Shown piece by piece: positions 28,294-38,338 of a DNA stretch of 64,000 nucleotides. The notes under the pieces are model-generated. The model saw only the letters and a list, made by a program, of their open reading frames with translations. It ran no database searches and was not told the origin of the DNA. The stretch is taken from assembly GCA_031269995.1 (NCBI GenBank), contig JAISYI010000022.1, positions 1-64,000 of the forward strand. The letters are read 5' to 3'. Numbering within the stretch: position 1 is the first letter of the stretch; each line of letters opens with the position of its first letter. Both the position numbers and the translations under genes were made by a program. Source of the DNA: Holosporaceae bacterium (GTDB lineage Bacteria; Pseudomonadota; Alphaproteobacteria; UBA3830).

Positions 28294-28613
28294 TTCTTTT
28301 TATCCAACAACTTTATTGCGACATCCACACCAACGGCCAGTTCCAGTTTCATGAGAGCATCCACAGTCTGAGGAAGGCAATCCAAAATGTCCAACAACCG
28401 CTTATGGGTCTGCAATTCGAATTGTTCCCGATGCGTCTTCTCCAAATGCGGCGACCGCAACACAGTGAAACGTTCAATCCGATTCGGCAAAGGAACCGGT
28501 CCTCTAACAACTGCCCCAGTCCTTTTAGCGGCGGACACGATCTCGCCCGTAGAGTAATCGAGTATCCTATGATCGTACGCCCTAAGGCACACACGAATAC
28601 ACTGAGCAGTCAT
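28290..28613 (-). CDS. rpsJ: 30S ribosomal protein S10 (NusE)
   Basis: 107-residue S10, also the NusE antitermination factor. [32 protein letters not shown] and RTHxR-region variants are visible. First gene of the S10 cluster, 24 bases downstream of tuf, so the str and S10 operons run together. Confidence 0.97.
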   Translation of the reverse strand: MTAQCIRVCLRAYDHRILDYSTGEIVSAAKRTGAVVRGPVPLPNRIERFTVLRSPHLEKTHREQFELQTHKRLLDILDCLPQTVDALMKLELAVGVDVAIKLLDKKK

Positions 28614-28637
28614 AGCCGTTAATCCTCACACATCCTG

Positions 28638-29828
28638 TTAGGCCGTTATCTTCGTTACGACGCCGGCACCCACGGTCCTTCCGCCTTCACGGATCGCGAA
28701 ACGAAGACCCTCGTCCATGGCGATAGGAGATATAAGATCGACAGTCAGCCTTGCGTTGTCGCCAGGCATGACCATTTCGACGCCTTCTGCCAAGGAGACG
28801 TTCCCAGTCACGTCCGTAGTCCTGAAGTAAAACTGAGGCCTATAACCATTAAAAAACGGAGTGTGTCTCCCGCCTTCGTCCTTACTCAGAATGTACACTT
28901 CACAATCAAAATTTGTATGAGGAGTGGTAGATCCCGGCGCAGACAACACCTGCCCACGTTCAACGTCCTCCCGTTTCGTGCCGCGGAGGAGACAGCCAAG
29001 ATTATCCCCAGCCTCTCCCTGATCCAGCAGTTTTCGGAACATTTCCACCCCGGTCACAACGGTTTTCTGGGTAGGCCTGATACCGACTATCTCCACCTCG
29101 TCCCCGGCCTTTACGATCCCCCTCTCGACCCTACCCGTAACGACCGTGCCCCGACCGGAAATAGAGAACACGTCCTCGACAGGCATCAAGAAAGGTCGGT
29201 CTTTCGGTCTGTCCGGCTGAGGTATACACGTGTCCACAGCATCCATAAGTTCGAGAATTTTACTCTTTCCAAGCTCGTCGTTCTTTCCGTCTAAAGCACA
29301 GAGGGCACTTCCTTTGATGATCGGAATCGAATCCGCAGGAAATTCATACTTGGCCAGTGTGTCCTTAACTTCCATCTCGACGAGTTCGAGCATGTCCGGA
29401 TCGTCGACCATGTCCACCTTATTGATAAAAACAACAAGTGCAGGGACGCCCACTTGCCTCGCAAGCAGAACATGTTCCTTGGTCTGCGGCATGACGCTGT
29501 CTGTTCCAGACACTACCAGTATCGCACCATCCATCTGGGCAGCCCCAGTAATCATATTTTTGACGTAATCGGCATGCCCAGGGCAGTCCACATGGGCATA
29601 ATGCCTTGCAGAGGTTTCATACTCTACGTGAGTGGTAGAAATAGTGATGCCACGAGCTTTTTCCTCAGGAGCATTATCAATCTGATCATAGGCGGTAAAC
29701 TGTGCCCCCCCACGTTCAGACAAAACCTTCGTAATCGCAGCAGTTAAAGTTGTTTTGCCATGGTCCACATGCCCAATCGTACCGATGTTACAGTGAGGCT
29801 TGGATCGCTCGAACTTTTCCTTACTCAT
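28638..29828 (-). CDS. tuf: Elongation factor Tu
   Basis: 396-residue GTPase delivering aminoacyl-t[12 protein letters not shown] (G1), RGITIS effector region, [12 protein letters not shown] (G3) and [10 protein letters not shown] (G4) in domain I, followed by the two beta-barrel domains. Normal length. Located after fusA as in most str operons; a second tuf copy is not in this window. Confidence 0.99.
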   Translation of the reverse strand: MSKEKFERSKPHCNIGTIGHVDHGKTTLTAAITKVLSERGGAQFTAYDQIDNAPEEKARGITISTTHVEYETSARHYAHVDCPGHADYVKNMITGAAQMDGAILVVSGTDSVMPQTKEHVLLARQVGVPALVVFINKVDMVDDPDMLELVEMEVKDTLAKYEFPADSIPIIKGSALCALDGKNDELGKSKILELMDAVDTCIPQPDRPKDRPFLMPVEDVFSISGRGTVVTGRVERGIVKAGDEVEIVGIRPTQKTVVTGVEMFRKLLDQGEAGDNLGCLLRGTKREDVERGQVLSAPGSTTPHTNFDCEVYILSKDEGGRHTPFFNGYRPQFYFRTTDVTGNVSLAEGVEMVMPGDNARLTVDLISPIAMDEGLRFAIREGGRTVGAGVVTKITA

Positions 29829-29843
29829 TTCCCCCTCTCCACA

Positions 29844-31940
29844 TTAATCATCTTTTAATATCCCTTTATGCTCGGCAATGATTCGTTCAGCGACAAGGGA
29901 AGGAACAAGATCATAACGAGTAAACTGCATCGTATACTGCGCCCGCCCCTGACTCATAGACCGCAACGTGTTCACGTAGCCAAACATCTCAGACAAAGGA
30001 ACCTCTGCGGAAACAACACGGCCATTGCCCCGCTGATCCATGCCAACCACCTGCCCTCGACGGCTGTTCAAATCCCCAATAACATCACCAAGATACGCCT
30101 CTGGAGTAACAACCTCCACAGTCATTATTGGCTCCAACACCTTAGCCCCGCATTTTGTCATGGCCTCCCGAAAGGCAGCACGGGCAGCGATCTCAAAAGC
30201 CAATACACTGGAATCGACATCATGAAAGGCACCGTCCAACAGTGTACACCGAATCCCCACAATTGGGAATCCAACGAGACACCCAGATTCAGCAATACTC
30301 CGCAGCCCCTTTTCAACGCCCGGAATATACTCCTTAGGTATCGCCCCCCCGAAAATCTTGCTTTCAAACACAAAACCATCGGAAAAGGCTCCTGGTTCGA
30401 ATTTTATAACAACCTTCGCGAATTGACCAGCCCCGCCAGTCTGTTTTTTATGCACATAATCGATATTAGCACTTTTGGAAATCGTCTCGCGGTAAGCCAC
30501 CTGTGGAGCCCCGACATTCGCCTCTACCTTAAACTCTCGGCGCATACGATCAACGATGATCTCCAAATGTAGTTCGCCCATCCCTTTGATAATGGTTTGC
30601 CCAGTCTCGGCATTAGAACTCACCCGGAAGGAAGGATCCTCAGCCGCCAGCCTAGATAGGGCAACGCCCATCCTCTCCTGATCAGCTTTGGACTTTGGTT
30701 CAACAGCAACCTCAATAACGGGATCCGGAAATTCCATCTTCTCGAGCAAAACAGGATCCCTAGGGGAACACAGGGTATCTCCTGTCGTGCTATACTTGAG
30801 CCCGCAAACAGCAACGATATCACCAGCATACGCCTCTTTGATATCCTCACGGTTATTCGCGTGCATAAGCAAAATACGCCCAATTCTTTCCCGTTCATCC
30901 TTAGTGGAATTTTGTGCATAGCTACCAGATTCAAGACATCCAGAATAAATACGAACAAAAGTCAAAGACCCGACGAAAGGATCAGTCATCACCTTAAAAG
31001 CAAGAGCGGAAAGAGGTTCGCTATCCCCAGGCTCACGAAGAATTTCCTCTGAGCCGTCACTCAGACTTATTCCACGCACAGCGCCAATATCCAGCGGAGA
31101 CGGGAGATAATCCACAACACCATCCAGAAGAGTCTGCACACCTTTGTTCTTAAAAGCACTTCCGCAAAAGACCGGAACGAAGGCCCCGTGAGTAACGCCA
31201 TTCCTTATGCAACGCTTCAGGTCTTCAACAGACGGCTCATTCCCATTAAGATAGGCTTCCATAACCAAATCATCCTGTTCAACAGCCATTTCAACTAGCC
31301 GGCAGCGATATTCCAAGGCCCTCTCTCGCAGGTTCACAGGAATGTCCACAACAGAGTACTCAGCACCCATGGTGTCATCCTTCCAGTGATATCCTTTCAT
31401 TGTCACCAGATCCACGACGCCGACGAAATCGCTCTCGACACCATCAGGCAATTGCATAACCATCGGGCAAGCACCAAGCCTATCGACAATCATTTCCACG
31501 CAGCGATAGAAATCCGCGCCAGTCCGATCCATCTTATTGACGAAACAAATGCGGGGAACACGATATTTGTCCGCCTGTCGCCACACAGTCTCGGATTGCG
31601 GCTCAACCCCAGCCACACCGTCAAAAACGGCGACAGCACCATCCAAAACGCGCAGAGACCTCTCCACTTCAATCGTGAAGTCGACATGCCCTGGCGTATC
31701 TATGATATTAATACGATGATTCTTCCAATAGCAAGTTGTTGCAGCAGAAGTGATCGTGATTCCTCTCTCCTGCTCTTGCTCCATCCAGTCCATGGTAGCA
31801 GCACCGTCATGAACCTCACCAATTTTATGAGAACGGCCGGTATAAAACAAAATCCGCTCTGTTGTCGTCGTCTTCCCGGCATCAATATGTGCCATGATAC
31901 CGATGTTTCTGTAGAGAGCGATCGACGTCTTACGAGCCAT
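29844..31940 (-). CDS. fusA: Elongation factor G
   Basis: 698-residue translocase GTPase. G1 [33 protein letters not shown] and [12 protein letters not shown] in domain I; the domain [13 protein letters not shown] and C-terminal EVP(L)SEMFGY segments are present. The ATG at 31940 ([12 protein letters not shown]) is preferred for its adjacent GGGGAGAGG; the frame extends to 31955 within rpsG. Confidence 0.99.
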   Translation of the reverse strand: MARKTSIALYRNIGIMAHIDAGKTTTTERILFYTGRSHKIGEVHDGAATMDWMEQEQERGITITSAATTCYWKNHRINIIDTPGHVDFTIEVERSLRVLDGAVAVFDGVAGVEPQSETVWRQADKYRVPRICFVNKMDRTGADFYRCVEMIVDRLGACPMVMQLPDGVESDFVGVVDLVTMKGYHWKDDTMGAEYSVVDIPVNLRERALEYRCRLVEMAVEQDDLVMEAYLNGNEPSVEDLKRCIRNGVTHGAFVPVFCGSAFKNKGVQTLLDGVVDYLPSPLDIGAVRGISLSDGSEEILREPGDSEPLSALAFKVMTDPFVGSLTFVRIYSGCLESGSYAQNSTKDERERIGRILLMHANNREDIKEAYAGDIVAVCGLKYSTTGDTLCSPRDPVLLEKMEFPDPVIEVAVEPKSKADQERMGVALSRLAAEDPSFRVSSNAETGQTIIKGMGELHLEIIVDRMRREFKVEANVGAPQVAYRETISKSANIDYVHKKQTGGAGQFAKVVIKFEPGAFSDGFVFESKIFGGAIPKEYIPGVEKGLRSIAESGCLVGFPIVGIRCTLLDGAFHDVDSSVLAFEIAARAAFREAMTKCGAKVLEPIMTVEVVTPEAYLGDVIGDLNSRRGQVVGMDQRGNGRVVSAEVPLSEMFGYVNTLRSMSQGRAQYTMQFTRYDLVPSLVAERIIAEHKGILKDD

Positions 31941-31948
31941 CCTCTCCC

Positions 31949-32422
<474 letters not shown>

Positions 32423-32428
32423 TCATCC

Positions 32429-32800
32429 CTACTTTGGTCTTTTTACGCCATACTTCGAGCGCCCTTGCCGGCGGTTCTTTACACCTTGCGTATCCAAGGC
32501 ACCCCGAATTATATGATAGCGAACCCCCGGAAGATCCTTAACGCGGCCGCCTCTAATCATTACGACAGAATGCTCTTGCAGATTATGTCCTTCGCCAGGA
32601 ATGTAACAAGTAACTTCAAATCCACTCGTCAATCGAACACGGGCGATTTTCCGCAAAGCAGAGTTAGGCTTCTTAGGAGTGGTAGTCGTAACGCGCGTAC
32701 AAACTCCCCTTCTCTGAGGGCACGAAAGAAGAGCCGGAACCTTATTCCTCTTTGCCACATCCCGACGGGGACTCCTGATCAGCTGATTTATAGTCGGCAT
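32429..32800 (-). CDS. rpsL: 30S ribosomal protein S12
   Basis: 123-residue S12, decoding-centre protein and streptomycin-resistance locus. [19 protein letters not shown] (with the wild-type-like Lys of PKKPNSA) and [17 protein letters not shown] are standard, the latter including the beta-methylthiolated Asp motif. First gene of the 17-kb ribosomal superoperon. Confidence 0.99.
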   Translation of the reverse strand: MPTINQLIRSPRRDVAKRNKVPALLSCPQRRGVCTRVTTTTPKKPNSALRKIARVRLTSGFEVTCYIPGEGHNLQEHSVVMIRGGRVKDLPGVRYHIIRGALDTQGVKNRRQGRSKYGVKRPK

Positions 32801-32839
32801 CGTGCTATTTTCCTCAAAATCCCCTATCGCAAGGCCCGT

Positions 32840-32868
32840 ATGCTAATTGCTATGGAAGAAACAGTCAA
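32840..32868 (-). promoter_or_regulatory. Sigma-70 promoter of the str-S10-spc-alpha superoperon
   Basis: On the minus strand TTGACT (32868-32863), a 17-base spacer and TAGCAT (32845-32840) lie about 40 bases before rpsL. This is the only good promoter match in the 144-base gap between the pseudopilin gene and rpsL. Confidence 0.6.
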
Positions 32869-32944
32869 TCCCCCCTAAATTAAAAAAAGAAACAAACAAC
32901 AGGTCAAAGGAGACTGATTAATCGATAGTTAGGATGACCGCACG

Positions 32945-33676
32945 TCAAACACCATTAAATGGGTCAACTGGAGCAAGAGCAACGGGATCCCTTGGAAGAG
33001 GCAGCGCTGCCCGCTGACATGGAGAATTTTTCAGATATAGCATCAGTAACATATCCCGGGATAGATATTGGGTATCAGGTCCCTGCGAAATGGTAATCCG
33101 TTCCTCTGAAAGGCGTGGAGGATTGCTCTGTGAACTTACAATGACAGCGATGGGATTTTTACTGTTCTCAGGGATCCCTGTAACAACGATTTTAGGAGAT
33201 GCAATGGGTCTGCAAAAATATTCCGAGTCAAGGCTCGAGGGATCTTCATAGATTTTCGTATGTGAACTCGAAGTCAAGTACGGTTCTACTGTATAAATTA
33301 ATGGTCTACCTTCTCCATCGCGGGAATTTTTTTCCAGTATTCCAAGTGTATAAAACGGAATTTGCCCGACAAAATTCGACAGTAAGTCATCGTCTACCTT
33401 TCTCTCGCGCCCCTCGTTGTTAGGTGCGGGCAAGGGAAGCCTATTATTATTAGCAAGGAAGGATCCGATAGCTAATAGGATGATTTCTATGTTATTTTTA
33501 GTGATTTGCGCCAGCATTGCTTTCTTAGCCACAAGCGTTTTTGTAATGAAGAATCCAGAGATCAGCCCTATAACAGATAGAGCAATAGCGACCTCCAGCA
33601 GAATTGATCCTTTTTTCCCACTTTTACCGTGTCCTTTAGAGCGCCTTGAAGAGTACCACACAATCCTTGTTCTCAT
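32945..33676 (-). CDS. Type IV prepilin-like / pseudopilin protein, second of pair
   Basis: About 243 residues. After a basic leader comes GKKG followed by SILLEVAIALSVIGLISGFF, a type III signal with a prepilin-peptidase site at Gly-Ser and Glu at +5. The rest is a globular domain of no recognised family. The start is uncertain: ATG at 33676 or GTG at 33661, both overlapping the upstream pseudopilin gene. Follows that gene and the MshL-type secretin in one transcription unit, so it is likely a minor pilin or pseudopilin of the same machine. Confidence 0.72.
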   Translation of the reverse strand: MRTRIVWYSSRRSKGHGKSGKKGSILLEVAIALSVIGLISGFFITKTLVAKKAMLAQITKNNIEIILLAIGSFLANNNRLPLPAPNNEGRERKVDDDLLSNFVGQIPFYTLGILEKNSRDGEGRPLIYTVEPYLTSSSHTKIYEDPSSLDSEYFCRPIASPKIVVTGIPENSKNPIAVIVSSQSNPPRLSEERITISQGPDTQYLSRDMLLMLYLKNSPCQRAALPLPRDPVALAPVDPFNGV

Positions 33677-34274
33677 TTTTAAAATTATAGTTCGAATTCT
33701 CAATAACCTCCCCCGATGCAGTTGATGACTTAATGATGCGAATATCGCCGATTAACGGCTTTCCCGTGTCGTTGCCCTTGTCAAGAAAATAGGCCTCCTT
33801 TGGTGATAAAATCCCAGTGAACTTCTTGTTATCCTCAGTCCCTCCACACAGAATGAACCACACTCCGGAATGACCGTCAACACTAGAAGAAACCGAAAAG
33901 TATCCACCAAATTTGCTCTGAGGCAAGCCATTTACCAACTCCACATTCAGCAGGCCAGCTGCAATTAAATGCATCCAGAAACGTTTGCTGTCATCTAAAG
34001 ATGATATGGAACCATTTCCAGAGCCGTTTTCTAGAGAATCATTGATTACCTCTTTGGCAAAGTGAAAATCTCCCGGCCACGCCCCATATCGCATCTGAAA
34101 ATCTTGCATAGCGATGCGGAAAGATTCAACCTGATCTAATACAGACCTTAGTTTCACAGAATTCACCAATTTTCCTCCTTTCAGTGCAAAGCCGACGATG
34201 ATGCTGATTACGACGACCGCAATAGCCACTTCTATAAGGGAAAATCCAACATCTCTCCTGGAGAATTTTATCAC
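33636..34274 (-). CDS. Type IV prepilin-like / pseudopilin protein, first of pair
   Basis: 212 residues with an eight-residue basic leader, then the cleavage site RRDVG before FSLIEVAIAVVVISIIVGFAL; Glu at +5 of the mature protein is conserved. The mature region (RIAMQDFQMRYGAWPGDF) is typical of GspG/MSHA-type pilins. It overlaps the secretin stop by four bases (ATGA) and overlaps the next pseudopilin gene by about 40 bases. Confidence 0.8.
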   Translation of the reverse strand: MIKFSRRDVGFSLIEVAIAVVVISIIVGFALKGGKLVNSVKLRSVLDQVESFRIAMQDFQMRYGAWPGDFHFAKEVINDSLENGSGNGSISSLDDSKRFWMHLIAAGLLNVELVNGLPQSKFGGYFSVSSSVDGHSGVWFILCGGTEDNKKFTGILSPKEAYFLDKGNDTGKPLIGDIRIIKSSTASGEVIENSNYNFKNENKDCVVLFKAL

Positions 34275-35938
34275 TTTGTAAACTCCAAAGGTCTTGGATC
34301 ATTGGCAAATACTTTGTACATCTTACTATCGGCTTCATGATGCGCGCGGCCTTTTTTACGCAGAATTGTCGCCTTCAAAAAAATGACCAGCTCTGTGACA
34401 GAGGTGTTTTTTTCGTTGCTGCCAGCCACCATATTCATCTGTTTGAATCTCGGAAGTCCATCGCGATTGTTTGCAGACGATTCTTGCATAAATCCTCCCA
34501 TTACGACTATTTGCCCCGAATTCAGCTTAAGCACGGAGTCAAGCTCCCGAACATCAACGATTGGGATTTTATGATATTGGATATCGCTTGCATTGTTGGC
34601 CGCGCCACCATTGTTAGCTGCCGAAGAAGTATGATAGAAAAACGGCACCTCCTTGTAATTAACTATACGGGAAATTGTTGGACGCAGATTTAGCAAAATA
34701 GTTTTATTCTTCCTATCGATGGCCGGAATGACTGACATTATCAGCCCAATGGGAATGCTAGTAATTGAGGTGGACAGAAAATCAGTACTGCGATTATCCG
34801 CCACAGTAGCGTACTGTCGCTGCAATTCTGGCAAGTATACAACATCGTTCTGCGCAACTTTCAACACCGCCAGCTGATTATTAAGAACCGTAACTCTTGG
34901 ATTGGAAAGAGTCTTAACTGCACCAAATTTTTCTATCAATCCAGTGACAATGTTCAGATTTTCTCGCGCTATACCGAAAGACAGCAGGCCGTCCACGGTA
35001 GAATATGATTTTTTTAACGTTGCCCCACCATGGCGCACGATATTCCAATTAATTCCATTTCGATATTCATCCCTAAGATTAACCTCCAAAATTTTTGCCT
35101 CAATGAGCACCTGTGATTCCGTCGTATCCTTCAGGAGGCGCAGATATTTCTTTACATTTTTCTGTTTATTCTGTGGAGCGAATACAGTCACCAGTCCACC
35201 CTGCCGATGGATAGAAACGTAGGCACCTCCTTCCGCCCCTACAATCGATTTCAGAGCGGCTTCTAACTCTGCCCAGAAATCGCTCTTTACCTCTCCGGAA
35301 ACAAAGCTGCTGGATCCATTGTTGGCGGATGCTATATCGTTTTTAATCGAAGATGAACCGTCCTTATTCCCAATTGAGTGGTTCATAAAGATGTCCGTCG
35401 ATACAGAAACATTGCTCTTGGTGTTACGCTGTAAATTTAGGAATTGCACATTGTATATGCGCAACATCGGTGTATCTATCTCAATCTTCACAGAATTTTC
35501 ATTGATCGAATACCGTAGGCCAGCTCCTCCGCAGACATCGTCCAGCACGTCCAAAAATGGGCGATTTTTAGCCGAAAATGACATGCTCTCTTCCACATCC
35601 TTGGCCATAAAGAGGTTTACCTCCGCCAATTGCGCCATCTGCATCAGGATTTCTCGTACTCTCATACCTTCAGAGACTGACAATGAAATTGGTTTTCGAA
35701 AATTCTCTCCTATTGGTGGCTCCTTCTCGGTTTCCTCATCTGGAAGAGAATCTTCTTCCTTATCAAGGAGAAAGTCGTCGACTGGAGCTGATATCGTGTC
35801 AAAAACTTTATCGTTCAGGCTTTTCTGCTGAGGAGTTCTATGGTCATTTATGGAAACGCATCCAGTAAGTACTGATAGCATTGCCAAAGAAAATATCCTC
35901 CCCTCATTCACATCTACAAAACCTTGATGTTGATTCAA
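34271..35938 (-). CDS. mshL: Secretin, MshL/PilQ-like outer-membrane lipoprotein
   Basis: 555 residues. Lipoprotein signal with lipobox LSVLTGC (Cys27). An N-terminal STN/N0-like domain (about 90-165) is followed by an N1-like region and the secretin core (about 270-545), with LSNPRVTVLNNQLAVLKV, VMSVIPAID and the conserved VVMGGFMQES. It would form the outer-membrane channel of a type IV pilus or type II-like secretion system. Two Asn/Ser-rich stretches (about 190-215 and 450-465) look like surface or flexible loops. No ATPase, platform or peptidase gene lies nearby. The choice of MshL over PilQ/GspD rests on length and domain order. Confidence 0.85.
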   Translation of the reverse strand: MNQHQGFVDVNEGRIFSLAMLSVLTGCVSINDHRTPQQKSLNDKVFDTISAPVDDFLLDKEEDSLPDEETEKEPPIGENFRKPISLSVSEGMRVREILMQMAQLAEVNLFMAKDVEESMSFSAKNRPFLDVLDDVCGGAGLRYSINENSVKIEIDTPMLRIYNVQFLNLQRNTKSNVSVSTDIFMNHSIGNKDGSSSIKNDIASANNGSSSFVSGEVKSDFWAELEAALKSIVGAEGGAYVSIHRQGGLVTVFAPQNKQKNVKKYLRLLKDTTESQVLIEAKILEVNLRDEYRNGINWNIVRHGGATLKKSYSTVDGLLSFGIARENLNIVTGLIEKFGAVKTLSNPRVTVLNNQLAVLKVAQNDVVYLPELQRQYATVADNRSTDFLSTSITSIPIGLIMSVIPAIDRKNKTILLNLRPTISRIVNYKEVPFFYHTSSAANNGGAANNASDIQYHKIPIVDVRELDSVLKLNSGQIVVMGGFMQESSANNRDGLPRFKQMNMVAGSNEKNTSVTELVIFLKATILRKKGRAHHEADSKMYKVFANDPRPLEFTK

Positions 35939-36082
35939 AATATCATAAAATTATAGATGTGTTAAACAAAATTCCGAAGTGTGCTCCGCAACTTTTTCAA
36001 TCCACGTATTCTAATACCATAATTTTCTGATAATTAAACGCAGGCATTGCGGAAGGAGATCCTGCTAGCAGACCAATAAGAA

Positions 36083-36106
36083 AAAAAGTTCCCGCTTCTA
36101 CTTTTT
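36083..36106 (-). terminator. Hairpin with T-tract at the end of tlc
   Basis: On the minus strand AAAAAGT pairs with ACTTTTT around a 10-base loop, ending in a run of seven T. The stem's 5' side includes the tlc stop codon. Plausible rho-independent terminator; A/T pairs dominate, so stability is modest. Confidence 0.45.
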
Positions 36107-37543
36107 CAATGTCAGCTTCAGAAATTCTTTGCTTAGTCCAGATACAGCGGAAAACCACAACAGCAAGATTATCACAAAGATACCCGAAATAACAGGAGCA
36201 AGAGATTCCAGACTTGACCCGACAAAAAGCACATTCAGGAGAAGAAACTGAAGTAAAGCGCCGCCAGATTTTCCTGCTCTCCCGCCAATCACGTCCACAG
36301 CAGCCTTTCCAGTGGATTTCAGTTCGTCATCCAACGGGATGTAGCTCATCTCCTTAGTCGAATCAAACAGCGAATATTTCACTCCTTTACAAAGCACATT
36401 CTGTAGTAGCCCGACGTAGCTGATAATCTCAATAACAACTATTCCAGAACCAGACAAAAGCGGATCAATGGAATCCTTAAAAATAATGCAACCGAAAAAA
36501 ATCAGACCGGTAATGAAAATCATTACCGGAGTAACCATGGCAGAAGTAAACCATGAACATTTCCGTAAGACATTCGCCCCAACGAGCATGAAAAAAATGG
36601 TCGCCAATCCTGTCCATATTTGGAGTTGGCCCATAAAGCCTCGAAAAGCAACATCCGTAGGAAAGATCTGCTTTGCCTGTCCTTTCCACATTACTTCAAC
36701 CAGATTGATGCTAACCCCATAGCACAGCACCAAAAGAGCAATAAAGCCAAGATACTTTGACGTAAATACATACTTCATACTCTCAGTAGGAGAAAGTTTT
36801 ACTTTCTTTTTTGTTTTTTTCACATCATCCTGATTAAAATGCCTTGGATCAGTCAAAACATGAGCGGTCAGGAAATAATATAAAAACAGGATCACCACAC
36901 AAAAGAACACGGTACACCCCGTAATAATATGGATGTCCTTTACAGTCCCTAGCAGAGTACCCGACACAATCAACGCGCCATTTGCAATAAATCCAAACAT
37001 TGAGTAAAAGCGTTTAGATTGTTTCAGCGAAGTAACATCGTTGGCGAATCTCCAAAACATGAGACTGACCATGATGCTTCCCCAAAGTTCCGCCATGATG
37101 TAGAGAGAAGAAACAACCCATTCTTCTACAGGAAGGAGAAGTTTTTTCAGGATAGGATTTACGACATTAGGAAAACTGAGAGATAATACAGAATTATTTG
37201 GATAGAGCACGAAAGCAAACATCAAGAAGTAGCATAGAAAGAACGAAGTTATTATATAAAAAACGGTGTTTTTAGAGAATACATTGGATAGTTTTGAATA
37301 GATTAACATGAAGAGAACAGCACCAGGCAAAACAAAAGCGACTTTAAGTGTCGGAATAGCCTCTGCCCCCATTGTTGTAACCACCAGAGAATCCTTTGTA
37401 GCCCGCATTACGCTGTAATTAAAAAGGATGCACATCATCATCAGAGCCATTGGGAGGAATTTTTTAAGTTCAAATGAATAAATTGGCCAAACAATGGCCC
37501 GCAACCCAGTAAAAACCCTCTCGTCTTTTTTTTCCGCCGACAT
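36098..37543 (-). CDS. tlc: Nucleotide transporter, ATP/ADP translocase family (Tlc/NTT)
   Basis: 481-residue inner-membrane transporter with 11-12 helices, of the bacterial/plastid NTT family that exchanges host ATP for ADP (some paralogs carry other nucleotides). The first helix region FNYSVMRATKDSLVVTTMGAEAIPTLK is close to the ATP/ADP-translocase signature. A highly charged Lys-rich loop (KKTKKKVKL, near residue 240) separates the two halves. It stands alone between the secretin and rplS genes. Its presence is the strongest evidence for an obligate intracellular lifestyle; whether it moves ATP/ADP or other nucleotides cannot be settled by reading. Confidence 0.95.
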   Translation of the reverse strand: MSAEKKDERVFTGLRAIVWPIYSFELKKFLPMALMMMCILFNYSVMRATKDSLVVTTMGAEAIPTLKVAFVLPGAVLFMLIYSKLSNVFSKNTVFYIITSFFLCYFLMFAFVLYPNNSVLSLSFPNVVNPILKKLLLPVEEWVVSSLYIMAELWGSIMVSLMFWRFANDVTSLKQSKRFYSMFGFIANGALIVSGTLLGTVKDIHIITGCTVFFCVVILFLYYFLTAHVLTDPRHFNQDDVKKTKKKVKLSPTESMKYVFTSKYLGFIALLVLCYGVSINLVEVMWKGQAKQIFPTDVAFRGFMGQLQIWTGLATIFFMLVGANVLRKCSWFTSAMVTPVMIFITGLIFFGCIIFKDSIDPLLSGSGIVVIEIISYVGLLQNVLCKGVKYSLFDSTKEMSYIPLDDELKSTGKAAVDVIGGRAGKSGGALLQFLLLNVLFVGSSLESLAPVISGIFVIILLLWFSAVSGLSKEFLKLTLKK

Positions 37544-37643
37544 TCTTAACTCTCCGCCCTTATCAAAACTTGCATTAGAAAACCAAGGGACTAACCAGCG
37601 CCCCTCCTAATTGAACGAAACTCACGCTATATATCAAACAAAA

Positions 37644-38084
37644 TTACTGACCTACAGAATCACATCCCTGGTCGACCATGCAGGATCTAGCCCTGTCACC
37701 CGTCGACAGCGGATTGGTGTCTTTACCATAGAAGGTTTTCTCCGTAATTCTTGCAGCTTTTCCAAAACGTCCGCGCAGATAATATAATTTTGCCCTTCTT
37801 ACATCCCCCCTGCGCACCACTTCAATCTGAATGTTCGGAGAATACAAAGGAAACATTCGTTCCACACCTTCGCCAAAAGCAACCTTCCTAACGGTAATAG
37901 AAGACCCAAGACCACGGTTTCTCCGGCCAATACATACGCCCTCAAACGACTGAATTCGCTCTTTCTCGCCTTCAGTCACTTTCACAAGAACCTTTAGGCT
38001 ATCACCTGGAGAAAAGTCCGGAATTAAGCGTCCAGTGGACAACCGTTCCATCTCCCTCTTTTCAAAATTCTGAAGAACATTCAT
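37644..38084 (-). CDS. rplS: 50S ribosomal protein L19
   Basis: 146 residues, about 25 longer than the minimal family because of a C-terminal tail after GKAARITEK. The core [40 protein letters not shown] and [27 protein letters not shown] is diagnostic. No trmD/rimM precede it, unlike most bacteria. Confidence 0.96.
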   Translation of the reverse strand: MNVLQNFEKREMERLSTGRLIPDFSPGDSLKVLVKVTEGEKERIQSFEGVCIGRRNRGLGSSITVRKVAFGEGVERMFPLYSPNIQIEVVRRGDVRRAKLYYLRGRFGKAARITEKTFYGKDTNPLSTGDRARSCMVDQGCDSVGQ

Positions 38085-38177
38085 CTTCTATGACCCATTG
38101 AAAAACATGGAATCCATAATAACATGATCGATACAAAAACTCAACAAGGGGATTTGACTTCATTCATACGAACAATA

Positions 38178-38254
38178 TGGTGCGTCCGGAGGGATTTGAA
38201 CCCCCGCCCTTCTCCTCCGGAGGGAGACGCTCTATCCAGCTGAGCTACGAACGC
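38178..38254 (-). tRNA. tRNA-Arg (anticodon CCG)
   Basis: Cloverleaf on the minus strand: acceptor GCGTTCG/CGGACGC, D-arm with GCTCAGCTGGATAGAGC, anticodon stem TCTCC/GGAGA with loop CTCCGGA (anticodon CCG, reads CGG), a 5-base variable loop and T-arm GGGGG-TTCAAAT-CCCTC. Discriminator A followed by an encoded CCA. Located between rplS and tolB. Confidence 0.95.
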
Positions 38255-38338
38255 GTTGCATCGTATGCTATCACCTTTTTTGAAAAAAACACCAACCTTC
38301 TCATTGCTACCCATTGCATTATAGAATAATGCAAAACT

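Noticed and set aside
29868-30572. 234-codon plus-strand open frame opposite fusA
   Set aside because: Antisense shadow of EF-G codon usage.
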